Assembly: GCA_937916025.1 (NCBI GenBank)
Contig: CALGGX010000493.1
Location: forward strand, 1-5,666
Source of the DNA: an uncultured Selenomonadales bacterium
GTDB lineage: Bacteria; Bacillota_C; Negativicutes; Selenomonadales; Selenomonadaceae
Reading direction: 5' to 3'
Length of the DNA: 5,666 nt
How positions within the stretch are numbered: the first letter of the stretch is position 1; every line of letters begins with the position of its first letter. The position numbers were made by a program, and so were the translations under genes. The notes under the pieces were generated by a model. It did no database searches, was not told the origin of the DNA, and worked only from the letters and a program-made list of their open reading frames with translations. This document shows positions 1-5,655 of this stretch, piece after piece.

Positions 1-1
1 C

Positions 2-295
2 GAACCGAGATTGGAAGGTTTTTACGACCGTGCATTGGCGAATACTCAACTCAACAATCTCGAGCAGGCGATTGCGGATTATACGTCGGTGATTGAAATT
101 GATCCGATGTATCCGCAGGCGTGGTACAATCGCGGGCGATTGAATTTTCTGCTCGGAAGGTTTGACTCGGCGATTGCGGATTTTGACGCGGCAATCGAGC
201 TAGAGCCGCATTTTCAAAAACAATTGCAGCCGTTGCGAGATTACGCGACGCGCGAAAAGGAGCCGGTGCTCGTCTTCCAACCGATCGGAGGTTGA
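2..295 (+). CDS. TPR-repeat protein, C-terminal part (5' end outside window)
   Basis: The open frame runs in from the left edge and ends at TGA 293-295, leaving 97 visible residues. Two tetratricopeptide repeats can be read. The first is about residues 8-38 (YDRALANTQL... through AIADY to IEIDP). The second, about 40-71, is nearly consensus: AWYNRGRLNFLLGRF, then AIADF, then AIELEP. A short polar tail of about 25 residues follows. TPR units form helix-turn-helix pairs that act as protein-protein docking surfaces; the partner cannot be told from sequence. A TTG at 11 could start translation, but it has no good ribosome binding site and would begin right at a repeat, so I treat the gene as truncated by the window. 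It ends 2 bases before the amidase ATG, so the two are very probably co-transcribed and perhaps translationally coupled. The family is certain; the specific role is unknown. Confidence 0.85.
   Translation, partial: EPRLEGFYDRALANTQLNNLEQAIADYTSVIEIDPMYPQAWYNRGRLNFLLGRFDSAIADFDAAIELEPHFQKQLQPLRDYATREKEPVLVFQPIGG
286..291 (+). promoter_or_regulatory. Ribosome binding site deciding the amidase start
   Basis: CGGAGG lies 6 bases before ATG 298, inside the last codons of the TPR gene. It favours ATG 298 over the in-frame TTG at 292, which directly abuts this site. Confidence 0.75.
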
Positions 296-297
296 AA

Positions 298-861
298 ATG
301 AATCGCAGAGATTTTCTGAAATACGCATTGGCATTCGGACTGCTCGGCTTTGAAATTCCGAGTGCGGCAGCGAGTGATTTTGCCGAGCCGCCGATTTACA
401 AACGCTTTTTTCAATTCACGGAGTACGAACCGCGTCCGAAGACGGAGATAATCGTCATTCATCACTCCGGCTTTGAAGTCGACAAGGACTCGACTGCCGC
501 CGACATTCATCGAATGCATCGCGATTTCAACGGCTGGGCGGGCATCGGCTATCATTATTTGATCCGAAAGAACGGAATGATCGAACAGGGGCGGCGACCG
601 AACATGATCGGCGCGCATGCTTATCAACACAACAAAAATTCGATCGGCATTTGTCTCGCCGGCAATTTCAATCTTGTCAAGCCGACGAAGGAACAGTTGA
701 CGGCGGTGAAGGAGCTTGCAACTTGGTTGTGTCGAAAATACGAGCTCAATTCGCTGAAAGACGGCGTGATCGTCGGGCATCGCGATCTGAATGATACTTC
801 CTGCCCCGGCGAATATCTTTACTCGAAACTCGATGTCATTCGCCGCGCCGCCGCGTCATAA
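298..861 (+). CDS. Exported N-acetylmuramoyl-L-alanine amidase (Amidase_2/PGRP fold) with twin-arginine signal
   Basis: The product is 187 aa, a zinc amidase predicted to cut the bond between N-acetylmuramic acid and L-alanine of the peptide stem in peptidoglycan. The N-terminus NRRDFLK matches the twin-arginine (Tat) export motif. A modest hydrophobic stretch (residues 9-21) and a possible cleavage site after Ala25 (SAAA/SDF) follow. The catalytic domain spans about 48-183. Motifs seen are IVIHHSG with the first zinc-ligand His at 55 or 56, GIGYHYLI at 82-89 with the conserved Tyr, IGAHA at 104-108, SIGICLAGNF at 115-124, and GHRDL...TSCPGE at 160-172, giving zinc ligands His161 and Cys169. 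All expected active-site residues are present, and the length is normal for a single-domain enzyme. No cell-wall-binding repeat is seen. It sits directly behind a TPR gene and ends at a shared terminator. Likely roles are wall turnover or recycling; a phage endolysin is less likely given the export signal and the lack of phage neighbours. Confidence 0.9.
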   Translation: MNRRDFLKYALAFGLLGFEIPSAAASDFAEPPIYKRFFQFTEYEPRPKTEIIVIHHSGFEVDKDSTAADIHRMHRDFNGWAGIGYHYLIRKNGMIEQGRRPNMIGAHAYQHNKNSIGICLAGNFNLVKPTKEQLTAVKELATWLCRKYELNSLKDGVIVGHRDLNDTSCPGEYLYSKLDVIRRAAAS

Positions 862-897
862 AAAAAAAAAAAACGGAAGTCGAAAGACTTCTTTTTT
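860..897. terminator. Bidirectional intrinsic terminator between convergent genes
   Basis: A perfect 6-bp stem (GAAGTC 876-881, GACTTC 886-891) closes a GAAA tetraloop. It is followed by six T (892-897) on the plus strand. On the minus strand it is followed, two bases after the stem, by a 14-base T run (the A run 860-873). It can stop both the amidase transcript and the tauA-pair transcript. The amidase stop codon TAA (859-861) overlaps the A run, and the minus-strand gene's stop codon starts at 901. Confidence 0.85.
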
Positions 898-898
898 A

Positions 899-1909
899 TT
901 AATCCTTCACCACGGCTTCGACGAAAGACGAGTTGATTGCCTTGGCAAAGGCTTCCGAGTCGACAACGTGAGCGATATACATATTGCGCGCCAAAAAATA
1001 TGCGGTTTCTTCCAAAGTGCGGGCGAAATTTCCCCGCCATTCGTCGGTGCCGAAATATCGCTCGGAAATTTGCTCGTCAACATCAATCCAAACGAGTTCG
1101 TTCATCTGCTTAAGCGCATCAGACGACGACATATTGAGATTTTTCGCGGCAATCTCGGCAGCCTGAATCGGTTGATTGCGAAACAGTTCATGCGCGCGGG
1201 TTTGCAATTCGACGTATTTTTTGAGAACTGCGGGATGCTTCCGAGCGAAGTCTTTATTGACGATGCCGACATCCGCGCTTGTGATCCCCATCGCATCGAG
1301 CTCGCGCGCGCTGACGAGAACACGCCCGTCTTCGAGCAATTCGCCAAGGGAGGGTTGCCATAAAAATGCGGCGTCGATTTTACCTTCCTTCCACGCGTTG
1401 ACAATCGCCAAAGGTTGAATGGTAATAATCGTCACGTCGCCGGTTGAAAGTCCGGACTTTTTGATCGCGTGCAGAAGGCTGTAAAGCGCGGTTGAATCCG
1501 GCGGCACGCCGATGCGTTTGCCTTTCAACTCGGCGATTGAATTGACTCCGACCTCATTTTTGACGACAAGACATTCGTTATCGCCCTCGATGTTGTGAAT
1601 CCAAAAAACTTCGATCGGGAGCCCTTTCGATATGGCGTTGACGGCGGCGGCGGTTCCAATCACGCCGATATCGACGTTGCCGCTCGCCATTGCATTGCTG
1701 ATCAATCCGCTCGACTCGTATTCGAGCACGATGACTTTGTAGCCGAGCTCGCCGAATTCTGTTTTATACCAATCGCGCGCGATCGACTCGTCGTTCGGGA
1801 GATCTTGAATTGCAATCGTGATTTGCGGCTTCGGCTTTTGCACTTGATTTTCGCCGCAACCGTAAAGCAGAAATGTCAAGAGTATCAACAGCGGCAGAAT
1901 TTTTCTCAT
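899..1909 (-). CDS. tauA: TauA-like taurine/sulfonate ABC transporter substrate-binding lipoprotein (second copy in the pair)
   Basis: The product is 336 aa. An ideal ribosome binding site, GAGGAGG (1923-1917), lies 7 bases before the ATG. The N-terminus is a lipoprotein signal: MRK, a hydrophobic core, and lipobox LYGC with Cys18 as the lipid anchor (Tyr at -2 is uncommon). The mature part is a two-lobed binding protein of the TauA/SsuA/NrtA group. Hallmarks are DIGVIGTAAA (80-89), KGLP.EVFWIH (95-105), LKGKRIGVPPDSTALYSLL (128-146), QP.AIVNAWKEGKIDAAFLWQP (165-186), and DGRVLV (194-199). The stretch from STA.YSLL to DGRVL closely resembles E. coli TauA as I recall it. It should capture a small sulfonate such as taurine outside the membrane for import; the ligand is inferred from family resemblance only, and an aliphatic sulfonate or other anion is possible. 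The gene follows its paralogue by 23 bases and is the last gene before the terminator. No ATPase or permease gene is adjacent. Confidence 0.87.
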   Translation of the reverse strand: MRKILPLLILLTFLLYGCGENQVQKPKPQITIAIQDLPNDESIARDWYKTEFGELGYKVIVLEYESSGLISNAMASGNVDIGVIGTAAAVNAISKGLPIEVFWIHNIEGDNECLVVKNEVGVNSIAELKGKRIGVPPDSTALYSLLHAIKKSGLSTGDVTIITIQPLAIVNAWKEGKIDAAFLWQPSLGELLEDGRVLVSARELDAMGITSADVGIVNKDFARKHPAVLKKYVELQTRAHELFRNQPIQAAEIAAKNLNMSSSDALKQMNELVWIDVDEQISERYFGTDEWRGNFARTLEETAYFLARNMYIAHVVDSEAFAKAINSSFVEAVVKD

Positions 1910-1932
1910 GACGTATCCTCCTCGGTGAGGAA

Positions 1933-2958
1933 TTATTTTTTTGCAACAGCTTCGACAAAGCTCGGATTGACGGCCTGCTCGAAAACTTCAGAGCTTGCCG
2001 CTCGATCGATGACACCGATTTTTTCAAGGAACTTGGCGGTTTGCTCCAGCGTTTGCACCAACCGCCCTTTATGTTCCGACGTGCCGAGACAATTCTCCGA
2101 CATTTGATTGTCGAGATCAACCCAGACGAGCTTTTTCATTTGATTTAACACGGCGACGGACGTCTCATTGCAATTTTTTGCGGCAAGCTCCGCCGCGCGT
2201 TGCGGGTTGTGTTGAAACAATTGATCGGCACGAACCTGCAACGAGATATACTTTTCGAGCACTTCGGGATGTTTTTGAGCGAATTCCCGATTGACGACGC
2301 CGACATCTGCCGTGCCCAAGCCCTTTTCGGCGAGATCGCGACCGGTAACAAGAACGCGTCCGTCATCGAGAAGTTTTTCAAGATACGGTTGCCATACGAA
2401 GGCGGCATCGATTTTGCCCTGTTGCCATGCTTCGATGATCGTCGACGGTTGCATTTCGATGATCATTACGTCTTCTTCGCCAATCTTGGCGGACTTCAGC
2501 ACATTAAAAAGACTGTATTGCGCGGTCGAGGCGGGCGGCACGCCGATGCGTTTGCCTTTGAGCTCGGCAACCGAATTGATGTTGGCAGCATTTTTGGCGA
2601 CAAGGCATTCATTCTCGCCGTCGATGCTGTGAATCCAAAAAATTTCATACGGCAAGCCTTTTGAAATGCCTGCTGCTGCGGCGGTGGAGCCCATCAGTGC
2701 TATATCGATGTTGCCGGTCGCCATCGCATCGTTTGCGAGCATGCCGGAGTCGTAATTCAACAGAATGACTTTGATGCCGAGAGCTTTTCCGAGTTCTTCG
2801 GCGTACCACGAACGGGCAATCATCTCGTCGTTCATAATCGACAACATCGCGATCGTTACTTGCTTGGATTTGTCCGAATTTGATTGGCTGAGACCGCATC
2901 CGGCAACGGTTAACAGAATGATTGCCGAAATTATCGGCAGAAGAATTTTTTTGAGCAT
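1933..2958 (-). CDS. tauA: TauA-like taurine/sulfonate ABC transporter substrate-binding lipoprotein (first copy in the pair)
   Basis: The product is 341 aa from ATG 2958. I chose this start because GAGGTGA lies 8 bases upstream and the protein then opens with a standard lipoprotein signal: MLKK, a hydrophobic core, and lipobox VAGC with Cys21. Reading on upstream would add 30 residues ahead of the signal, which is unlikely. The core carries the same family marks as its neighbour: GNIDIALMGSTAAAA (72-86), KGLPYEIFWIH (90-100), LKGKRIGVPPASTAQYSL (133-150), AW..GKIDAAFVWQP (167-181), and DGRVLV (189-194). By eye about half of all positions agree with the downstream copy, with almost no gaps after the signal. 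Expected role: surface capture of taurine or a similar sulfonate for an ABC importer. It is the first gene of a two-gene unit set off by a terminator upstream (3047-3071). The two copies differ most in the N-terminal 60 residues and the C-terminal third, so their ligands may differ. Confidence 0.87.
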   Translation of the reverse strand: MLKKILLPIISAIILLTVAGCGLSQSNSDKSKQVTIAMLSIMNDEMIARSWYAEELGKALGIKVILLNYDSGMLANDAMATGNIDIALMGSTAAAAGISKGLPYEIFWIHSIDGENECLVAKNAANINSVAELKGKRIGVPPASTAQYSLFNVLKSAKIGEEDVMIIEMQPSTIIEAWQQGKIDAAFVWQPYLEKLLDDGRVLVTGRDLAEKGLGTADVGVVNREFAQKHPEVLEKYISLQVRADQLFQHNPQRAAELAAKNCNETSVAVLNQMKKLVWVDLDNQMSENCLGTSEHKGRLVQTLEQTAKFLEKIGVIDRAASSEVFEQAVNPSFVEAVAKK

Positions 2959-2966
2959 GACGAGCT

Positions 2967-2973
2967 TCACCTC
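2967..2973 (-). promoter_or_regulatory. Ribosome binding site deciding the start of the first tauA copy
   Basis: GAGGTGA on the minus strand is a full match to the GGAGGTGAT core and lies 8 bases before ATG 2958. It rules against the in-frame GTG inside this motif and against the longer upstream frame. Confidence 0.75.
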
Positions 2974-2996
2974 TCGATGATTTTGCAAAAACAATT

Positions 2997-3035
2997 CGCC
3001 GTCAAAGATCAAAATCCTTTGCAGAATTGACGGCG
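2997..3035. repeat. Inverted repeat upstream of the tauA pair; operator or leader hairpin candidate
   Basis: The arms CGCCGTCAA (2997-3005) and TTGACGGCG (3027-3035) are a perfect 9-bp inverted repeat around a 21-base spacer, so arm centres are 30 bp apart. It sits in the 123-base gap between the aminotransferase stop and the first tauA start, just past the terminator. It may be a two-site operator or an RNA hairpin in the tauA leader. On the minus strand a T-rich stretch (AATTGTTTTT) follows the second arm, so a weak terminator or attenuator is also possible. The structure is seen directly; the function is inference. Confidence 0.5.
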
Positions 3036-3046
3036 GCGTTTTCGGC

Positions 3047-3071
3047 AAAAAAATTCCCGCTCCGCGCGGGA
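3047..3071 (-). terminator. Intrinsic terminator of the aminotransferase gene
   Basis: On the minus strand a 6-bp GC-rich stem, TCCCGC/GCGGGA (3071-3066 with 3060-3055), has a 5-base loop and is followed after one A by seven T (3053-3047). It begins 10 bases past the TGA stop. It separates the aminotransferase from the tauA pair. Confidence 0.85.
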
Positions 3072-3081
3072 TTGGAAAGGT

Positions 3082-4314
3082 TCATTCGATCGTCATTGCG
3101 AATTTGATTTTGTCGGCGACGCCGCGAATTTTTTGCGTCGAAACCGAGCATGCCGCCACACGAATGCCGAGCTTGAGCGGCACGGCGAAGATCAGATCGT
3201 CATGCAATTTCTGACAGACGGCAATCGGATTGTCGGAAGGAATTGCGATGAAGAAGCCGCCCGAGTACGGCACGATTCTCAAGCCGCACATTTTTGCTTC
3301 GCTTACGAAAATATCCGCGCGGCGTTTGACGAGTTTGTAAAACTGCTCGCGCTCGCGCACGAAAACTTCATGCAATTGCTTATCCTGCTGAAGTCGGATC
3401 AGCAAAGCCTGCGCGCCTCGATTGACATTCGACCACAACGCGCGGTTGGAATATTTTGTTGCCTGCTCGAATTCTTCAATGACCGATTTGCTTGACGAAA
3501 TTCCGATCAATGCTCCGGCGCGTTGCCCGTAGAGAGTGTAGCTCTTCGACATGCTGAACGAGACCATTACGAAGACATTTTCCGGCAACCCGCCGAATTT
3601 TTTCATGAAACGGCGCGTGGCGTTTGTCTCGCCGGCGAAATCGATGTACGCGATATCGACGAGGATCGAGATCTTTTTGCCTTCCGCCGCGCGAATTTCA
3701 ATATGATCAAGCACGGCATCCCAATCGGACTCCGTCAATGCAAAGCCGGTCGGATTGTGCGCGGGCGTGTTAAGAATGATCAAAAGCGAATCCTGCGCGC
3801 TGAGAAGATCATCGACTTTTGCCGTGAAAGCTCCGATGTTGAAATTGAGTTCCTCGTCGAAAAGGCTGAACGTCGCGAGTTTTTTTGCCGTTTCAATCGC
3901 TATGACGTTGTAATTTCCCCAAAACCAATCGGAAGTAAGAATGAAATCGCCGCGCTCGGCATAATTCGCCACGGCATGATGAATCGCGCCGGTACCTCCC
4001 GCAGTCGCGAGCGCGCAGATGTAAGCGTCCGGTTTGTTGTCGGCAAACGCAAGTTCTGTCACCGCCGAGCAATAATCCGGCAAGCCGCTGATGGGCGCAT
4101 ACGCCATGAGTTCGCTGATGTCGAGCTCGCGATAAATTCGATCGACCGTCGGAAGGACGGCGAGTTTGCCGTCGTCGTCGAGCATCACTCCGATTGTCGC
4201 GTTCGTCACCCGATCCGAACCGTATGTCTTCGCCGCGTCGAGACACGCTTGATTTGCCTCGAAAATCGCGTCGTGAAGTTTTCTGTCTTTGGCGTGCGCC
4301 GCTGCCATACTCAT
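3082..4314 (-). CDS. PLP-dependent class I aminotransferase, aspartate/aromatic amino acid type
   Basis: The product is 410 aa, fold type I, closest in motifs to subgroup I-alpha (AspC/TyrB type). Key residues align with aspartate aminotransferase: GGTGA at 106-110 near the cofactor phosphate; DWFWGN at 129-134 covering the conserved Trp-Asn region; HNPTG with Asn187; VDIAY with Asp220 (pyridine nitrogen) and Tyr223; SMSKSYTLYGQRAG with Schiff-base Lys257 and Arg265; NRALWSN with Arg291 at the place of the side-chain-carboxylate-binding Arg292; and GIRVAA with Arg385 for the alpha-carboxylate. This set predicts transfer of amino groups between 2-oxoglutarate/glutamate and oxaloacetate/aspartate or aromatic keto acids. 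Aspartate versus aromatic preference cannot be decided. No signal peptide is seen, so it is cytosolic. I start at ATG 4314, with GGAG 9 bases upstream; a longer frame would run through the lysC terminator. It lies between lysC and the tauA pair but has its own terminator and a likely own promoter. Confidence 0.88.
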   Translation of the reverse strand: MSMAAAHAKDRKLHDAIFEANQACLDAAKTYGSDRVTNATIGVMLDDDGKLAVLPTVDRIYRELDISELMAYAPISGLPDYCSAVTELAFADNKPDAYICALATAGGTGAIHHAVANYAERGDFILTSDWFWGNYNVIAIETAKKLATFSLFDEELNFNIGAFTAKVDDLLSAQDSLLIILNTPAHNPTGFALTESDWDAVLDHIEIRAAEGKKISILVDIAYIDFAGETNATRRFMKKFGGLPENVFVMVSFSMSKSYTLYGQRAGALIGISSSKSVIEEFEQATKYSNRALWSNVNRGAQALLIRLQQDKQLHEVFVREREQFYKLVKRRADIFVSEAKMCGLRIVPYSGGFFIAIPSDNPIAVCQKLHDDLIFAVPLKLGIRVAACSVSTQKIRGVADKIKFAMTIE

Positions 4315-4323
4315 TTCAACCAT

Positions 4324-4327
4324 CTCC
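4324..4327 (-). promoter_or_regulatory. Ribosome binding site deciding the aminotransferase start
   Basis: Minus-strand GGAG lies 9 bases before ATG 4314. The in-frame ATG at 4323 abuts it and is too close to be used. ATG 4308, two codons further in, remains a possible alternative. Confidence 0.6.
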
Positions 4328-4349
4328 AATTCAAAATTCGTCTTTCGAC

Positions 4350-4377
4350 AGTTTATCAAAAAAAAATTGCCTGTCAA
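4350..4377 (-). promoter_or_regulatory. Candidate promoter of the aminotransferase, overlapping the lysC terminator
   Basis: Minus-strand TTGACA (4377-4372) is a perfect -35 box. A 16-base spacer follows, then TAAACT (4355-4350), which matches the -10 consensus at 4 of 6 positions. The -35 box lies in the loop and 3' arm of the lysC terminator hairpin, and the spacer holds the terminator's T run. The implied leader before ATG 4314 is about 30 bases. The prediction is from sequence only. Confidence 0.45.
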
Positions 4378-4388
4378 TGCGGCAGGCA
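4358..4388 (-). terminator. Intrinsic terminator of lysC
   Basis: On the minus strand TGCCTG (4388-4383) pairs with CAGGCA (4373-4368) around a 9-base loop. One A and then nine T (4366-4358) follow. It starts 31 bases after the lysC stop codon. Confidence 0.8.
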
Positions 4389-4419
4389 GGATTATACATT
4401 GTACATTCGGCCGATGGAA

Positions 4420-4908
4420 TCAGTTGTCGGGAAAAAATTCGCCGTGGATGGCGTTGACGGCAGTGCGGAGTTGCTCGCCTTTGATCAGGCAGGAAATGCT
4501 GATCTCGGAAGTGCTGATGATGTCGATATTGACTTTTTCCTTGGCGAGCGCGCCGAACATCCGCGCGGCGACACCGGGTGCTCCGAGCATTCCCGCGCCG
4601 ACGATCGAAACTTTTGCCACGTCTGCTTCGACCGTGACGCCGAGGGCTCCGAGCTCTGTTGCTGCGTTGTCAATGACGCGTTTTGCTTCGATGACGTAAT
4701 TTTGTTCAACCGTGAAGACGATGTCGGTAATATTTTGATCGAAAGTGCGAATACTCTGCACGATCATGTCGACGTCGATGTTTGCATCCGAAAGCGCAGA
4801 GAAGACTTTATGAGCGACGCCGGGGTGATTCGGCACGCCGAGGATTGCAAACTTGGCGACCTTCTCGTCATGCGCGACGCCGCGAATTTCAAAACCTTTT
4901 TCTTCCAT
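4420..4908 (-). CDS. lysC: Predicted aspartokinase beta subunit from an internal start in lysC
   Basis: ATG 4908 is codon 250 of lysC, in frame, and would yield a 162-residue protein made of the two ACT domains only. A strong ribosome binding site precedes it. In Bacillus subtilis and Corynebacterium glutamicum, lysC is known to make both a full alpha subunit and a beta subunit from an in-frame internal start near residue 250, forming an alpha2-beta2 enzyme. Here the new N-terminus MEEKGFEIRGVA resembles the start of the Corynebacterium beta subunit as I recall it. The beta chain is regulatory: it has no kinase residues and would bind the feedback effector together with the alpha ACT domains. 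Expression is inferred from sequence signals and family precedent. Confidence 0.7.
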   Translation of the reverse strand: MEEKGFEIRGVAHDEKVAKFAILGVPNHPGVAHKVFSALSDANIDVDMIVQSIRTFDQNITDIVFTVEQNYVIEAKRVIDNAATELGALGVTVEADVAKVSIVGAGMLGAPGVAARMFGALAKEKVNIDIISTSEISISCLIKGEQLRTAVNAIHGEFFPDN

Positions 4909-5655
4909 GGTGTAGTCCTCCCTGATGATGGTTCCGGCGGTATCGGTGAAAGTCGAGCGAACGTGGATCGGAATGTTGAAGAATTGACCGACTTCGACCG
5001 AGCGCGGTTGCATGACGCCGGCACCGAGCCTTGCCATTTCGAGCATCTCGTGGTAGGTGATCTCTTTCATCTTACGCGCGTTTTTGACGATGCGCGGATC
5101 GGCTGAATAAATGCCGTCGACATCGGTGAAAATCTCGCAGGTATCGGCTTTGAGCGCGCCGGCGATGGCGACGGCGGAAGTATCGGAACCGCCGCGCCCG
5201 AGGGTTACGGGATCGCCGAGCTTGTCAACGCCTTGAAAACCGGCGGCGACGACGATCTTGCCGCGCTCGAGTTCGTCGAGCACGCGCGCGGGATCGATCG
5301 ACAGGATGCGTCCCTTGGTATGCACGGAAGAAGTCCGCATTCCGATCTGCGCGCCGGTGAGAGATACTGCCGGTTGACCGAGTTTCTGAAATGCCATGGC
5401 GAGGAGTGCGATTGAGACCTGCTCGCCGGTCGTCAGGAGCATGTCCATTTCGCGGATGTATTCGGATTGATAAGGTTGATCGTCAATGCCTTGCGCGAGG
5501 CTGATGAGATTGTCGGTGGTATCGCCCATTGCGGATACGACAACGACGACTTTGTCTTCAGGTCTTTTGTCTTTGAGAACGCGTTTGGCAACGTTAATGA
5601 TTTTATCGGTAGTCGCGACGGAACTGCCGCCGAATTTTTTTACAACCAGAGCCAA
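4420..5655 (-). CDS. lysC: Aspartate kinase (aspartokinase), monofunctional, with two ACT domains
   Basis: The product is 411 aa, the usual length for the Bacillus/Corynebacterium-type enzyme. It phosphorylates L-aspartate with ATP, the first step towards lysine, diaminopimelate, threonine and methionine, in the cytosol. The kinase domain (1-240) shows KKFGGSSVA (6-14, catalytic Lys and glycine loop), VVSAMGDTTDNL (39-50), TTGEQVS (75-81), GRGGSDTSA (153-161), TDVDGIYSADPR (177-188) and MQPRSVEV (215-222). Two ACT domains (about 266-335 and 345-405) carry VPNHPGVAHKVFSAL and IVGAGMLGAPGVAARMF and should bind the feedback amino acid. The start is TTG 5655: it gives the family-typical MALVVKKFGG opening and has AGG 8 bases upstream. 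A nearby ATG at 5662 is out of frame. A hairpin terminator follows the stop. An internal start for the ACT part is listed separately. Confidence 0.95.
   Translation of the reverse strand: MALVVKKFGGSSVATTDKIINVAKRVLKDKRPEDKVVVVVSAMGDTTDNLISLAQGIDDQPYQSEYIREMDMLLTTGEQVSIALLAMAFQKLGQPAVSLTGAQIGMRTSSVHTKGRILSIDPARVLDELERGKIVVAAGFQGVDKLGDPVTLGRGGSDTSAVAIAGALKADTCEIFTDVDGIYSADPRIVKNARKMKEITYHEMLEMARLGAGVMQPRSVEVGQFFNIPIHVRSTFTDTAGTIIREDYTMEEKGFEIRGVAHDEKVAKFAILGVPNHPGVAHKVFSALSDANIDVDMIVQSIRTFDQNITDIVFTVEQNYVIEAKRVIDNAATELGALGVTVEADVAKVSIVGAGMLGAPGVAARMFGALAKEKVNIDIISTSEISISCLIKGEQLRTAVNAIHGEFFPDN
4916..4923 (-). promoter_or_regulatory. Internal ribosome binding site within lysC
   Basis: Minus-strand AGGGAGGA places GGAGG (4921-4917) 8 bases before the in-frame ATG 4908. 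It is as good as any gene-start site in this window and far better than the visible site for the lysC start itself. It encodes Arg-Glu-Asp at the junction between the kinase and ACT domains. Confidence 0.75.

Noticed and set aside
241..780. A 179-codon minus-strand frame opposite the amidase
   Set aside because: It lies antisense to a clear catalytic domain, has no ribosome binding site context that I can support, and shows no family motifs.
1595..2664. Plus-strand frames (1595-2107, 2200-2664) opposite the tauA pair
   Set aside because: Similar antisense frames appear over both paralogues, as expected when shared codon use keeps the opposite strand open. They have no motifs of their own.
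2977..3005. TTGACG, 17 bases, AATCAT as a promoter for the tauA pair
   Set aside because: Transcription would begin inside the ribosome binding site (2967-2973), which leaves no usable leader. The -10 match is also only 4 of 6.
2959..3048. N-terminal extension of the first tauA copy up to 3048
   Set aside because: It would place 30 residues before a standard lipoprotein signal and would read through the inverted repeat. A strong ribosome binding site marks ATG 2958.
3082..4314. Taurine:pyruvate aminotransferase (Tpa), suggested by the neighbouring tauA genes
   Set aside because: Tpa is a class III aminotransferase. The motifs here (HNPTG, SMSKSYTLYGQR, WSN) are class I aspartate/aromatic type.
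4315..4377. N-terminal extension of the aminotransferase up to 4377
   Set aside because: The extra 21 residues would be encoded by the terminator T run and the spacer. A ribosome binding site instead points to ATG 4314.
4391..4396. Perfect minus-strand TATAAT just after lysC as a -10 box
   Set aside because: There is no acceptable -35 at 16-18 bases, and the transcript would start within the lysC terminator stem.
3523..5106. A 527-codon open frame on the plus strand opposite lysC and the aminotransferase
   Set aside because: It crosses two well-identified genes and the gap between them, shows no recognisable domain, and has a low-complexity Asp/Arg/Val-rich composition typical of an antisense shadow.
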